This document shows, piece after piece, positions 62,904 to 64,000 of a stretch of 64,000 nucleotides of DNA. The stretch is from Winogradskya humida. Its GTDB lineage: Bacteria > Actinomycetota > Actinomycetes > Mycobacteriales > Micromonosporaceae. The DNA lies in assembly GCF_016862215.1 (NCBI RefSeq), contig NZ_BOMN01000112.1, positions 1 to 64,000 of the forward strand, given 5' to 3'. The notes below the pieces were generated by a model. The model was given only the letters and a program-made list of their open reading frames with translations. It was not told the DNA's origin and did not search any database. Positions within the stretch are counted from its first letter, which is position 1, and the number at the start of each line of letters is the position of its first letter. The position numbers were made by a program, and so were the translations under genes.

Positions 62904-63239
62904 ATGCGCGAGAACCTCGAGCATCTCCTCACCCGCGCCGTTTCCGAGGCATCGTCGCTGGAGGAGGACCTGCGCGCCCTGTTCGAGGCCTCCCGCGACT
63001 CGAACGCCGACGACGAACACGACCCCGAGGGCGCCACGGTCGGTTTCGAACGGGCCCAGCTGACCGCCACCCTCGCCGCGGCCCACCACCGCATCGCCGA
63101 CCTTCGCGACGCCCTCGCCCGCCACGACGCGGGCACCTACGGCATCTGCGAAACCTGCGGCCGCCCGATCCACCCCGACCGCCTCGAAGCCCGCCCCGGC
63201 GCCCGCACCTGCATCACCTGCGCCGCAAAGCCTCGATAA
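62904..63239 (+). CDS. DksA/TraR-type zinc-finger protein
   Basis: A 111-residue protein with a coiled-coil-like N-terminus (LTRAVSEASSLEEDLRALFEAS, in parts) and a C-terminal C4 zinc finger (C-E-T-C near 88-91 and C-I-T-C near 103-106: YGICETCGRPI...TCITCAAK). DksA-like proteins bind RNA polymerase and change transcription; actinobacterial short forms are poorly defined. A TAGGGT box at 62892-62897 ends 6 nt before the ATG, so the mRNA may be leaderless, or GAGGGG may act as the ribosome-binding site. Confidence 0.88.
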   Translation: MRENLEHLLTRAVSEASSLEEDLRALFEASRDSNADDEHDPEGATVGFERAQLTATLAAAHHRIADLRDALARHDAGTYGICETCGRPIHPDRLEARPGARTCITCAAKPR

Positions 63240-63257
63240 GCGGCCGGCTCCCGAACG

Positions 63258-63289
63258 GTGACCGGTCACTGGTCCCGGTCATGACCGGG
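63258..63289. promoter_or_regulatory. Two adjacent perfect palindromes
   Basis: GTGACCGGTCAC (63258-63269) and CCCGGTCATGACCGGG (63274-63289), both perfect and both built on GGTCA/TGACC, lie 4 bp apart between the DksA-like gene and the gene at 63429. They could be paired operators or terminator-like hairpins. Confidence 0.55.
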
Positions 63290-63428
63290 TCGCCAGATAC
63301 AGAGAAGTTGCCTGCGCCACAGTGTCGGCCACCCGACGAATCGATGATCCACGCGATTCACGTTCTCTCGGCTACTGTTCGACAACGCCGGAGGGAACGC
63401 CCTGGTCAATTGGGGAGGATCGATACGC

Positions 63429-64000
63429 ATGGCCGACACTGCCGTAGTGCTGGCAGCCAGTAGTGCAACCATAGGCACAGCGTTGCTATGGATCGCTGCG
63501 GGTCTGACTGCCGCACTGCTCATCGTGGGCCTCGTGCTCGTCGCCCGGCCCAGGAAGAAGAAACCACCCGCGCCCGTGGAGCGGACGACGTCCTTCGACG
63601 GGTTCGTCACCGCCGCCGACCGCCTCGCCCTGGAGTCCGCGCAGCCCGCCGAGCGCCCACGCGGCCGGTGGCTGATCGTCCCGGTGACCATTGTGGTGCT
63701 GGTCGCCGCCGGCGGCGGGATGACGCTGCTGCAGCGCGGACGCACCACCACCGACACCCAGCGCACCCTCTGCCCGGACACGACACTGGAGGTCTCGGCG
63801 GCACCCGAGATCGCCCCCGTGGTCGAGGAGGCCGCGCGCAGCCTCGCGGGCCCCGACGAGTCCGCATGCGGGCCCATCCACGTCACCGCCGAGGACCCGT
63901 CCGCCGTCGCGCAGGCCGCCCGGCGTCCCGACGTCTGGATCCCGTCGAGCAGCGCCTGGCTGAAGATCGCCGAGACCCGTGGCACCACGTACGACGCCCG
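63429..64000 (+). CDS. Membrane protein with possible solute-binding or vWA-type domain (partial, cut by window end)
   Basis: The first 190 residues of a longer protein. There are two hydrophobic segments: about 14-40 (ATIGTALLWIAAGLTAALLIVGLVLVA, in parts IAAGLTAALLIVGLVLVA) and about 86-100 (LIVPVTIVVLVAAGGGM). The part after the second helix (LEVSAAPEIAPVVEEAARSL, DVWIPSSSAWL) resembles the start of a periplasmic solute-binding module that precedes a vWA domain in many actinobacterial proteins. The C-terminus lies outside the window. GGGAGG lies 10 nt before the ATG. Confidence 0.72.
   Translation, partial: MADTAVVLAASSATIGTALLWIAAGLTAALLIVGLVLVARPRKKKPPAPVERTTSFDGFVTAADRLALESAQPAERPRGRWLIVPVTIVVLVAAGGGMTLLQRGRTTTDTQRTLCPDTTLEVSAAPEIAPVVEEAARSLAGPDESACGPIHVTAEDPSAVAQAARRPDVWIPSSSAWLKIAETRGTTYDA

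Overview
The window is high-GC DNA of the kind found in filamentous Actinomycetota. GC is very high at third codon positions, GTG starts are common, several genes look leaderless (a TANNNT box 6-7 nt before the start codon), and many neighbours overlap by 4 bp (ATGA/GTGA). The mix of secreted hydrolases, TetR/LacI/LysR/XRE regulators and ECF sigma factors fits a soil actinomycete, possibly Micromonosporaceae such as Actinoplanes; that family guess is inference. No rRNA, tRNA, CRISPR array, transposase or integrase was recognised.

Layout. 1-13.2 kb: a VanW-type wall protein, then regulator-enzyme pairs (TetR/SDR, TetR/cupin, FAD monooxygenase-TetR, SDR/AraC) whose intergenic gaps hold clear palindromic operators. 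A 1005-residue secreted NHL/FN3/OmpA-like protein and an MTA phosphorylase are also here. 13.2-15.7 kb: small unknown genes and a HEAT-repeat protein. 15.7-23.4 kb: two divergent operons. One encodes an epimerase with a zinc-ribbon insert, a GT-C-like membrane protein and a two-component system. The other encodes GT2, a DUF2064 protein, a methyltransferase, a cytochrome-fused molybdoenzyme and a membrane protein; together they look like a cell-surface glycan/redox locus. 23.4-27 kb: an HEPN-domain protein, a secreted alpha-galactosidase with a ricin-type lectin, and an unknown. 27-33.3 kb: a LacI-controlled ABC importer with a mannonate-dehydratase-like enzyme. 33.3-38.4 kb: three NAD(P)-dependent oxidoreductases plus an ECF41 sigma factor, divergent from a LysR gene and facing an NmrA-like gene that carries an ECF41-type promoter. 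38.4-46.4 kb: type II thymidine kinase, a frameshifted remnant, a DUF4132-type protein, an ECF sigma/membrane partner, a tannase-family esterase and a TetR/SDR pair.

The most unusual region is 46.4-56.8 kb: a seven-gene, tightly overlapping minus-strand operon. It encodes a J-like protein without a visible HPD motif, an Hsp70, a catalytically dead kinase-like protein, a membrane-anchored repeat protein, a very small adaptor-like protein, a TIR-beta-propeller protein and a 1019-residue repeat protein. The architecture resembles a chaperone-gated NTP-dependent conflict (defence or self/non-self) system. It is flanked by two direct repeats of about 137 bp, 10,320 bp apart, which carry the promoter and signal-peptide start of the S33 peptidase on the right. 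The left copy ends in a chimeric 23-codon remnant resembling the tail of a tannase-family gene.

56.8-64 kb: that S33 peptidase with a textbook terminator, an XRE-regulator/MDR oxidoreductase pair, an M4 metalloprotease with a C-terminal P-type domain, a DksA/TraR zinc-finger protein, and the start of a membrane protein with a possible solute-binding domain, cut by the window end.
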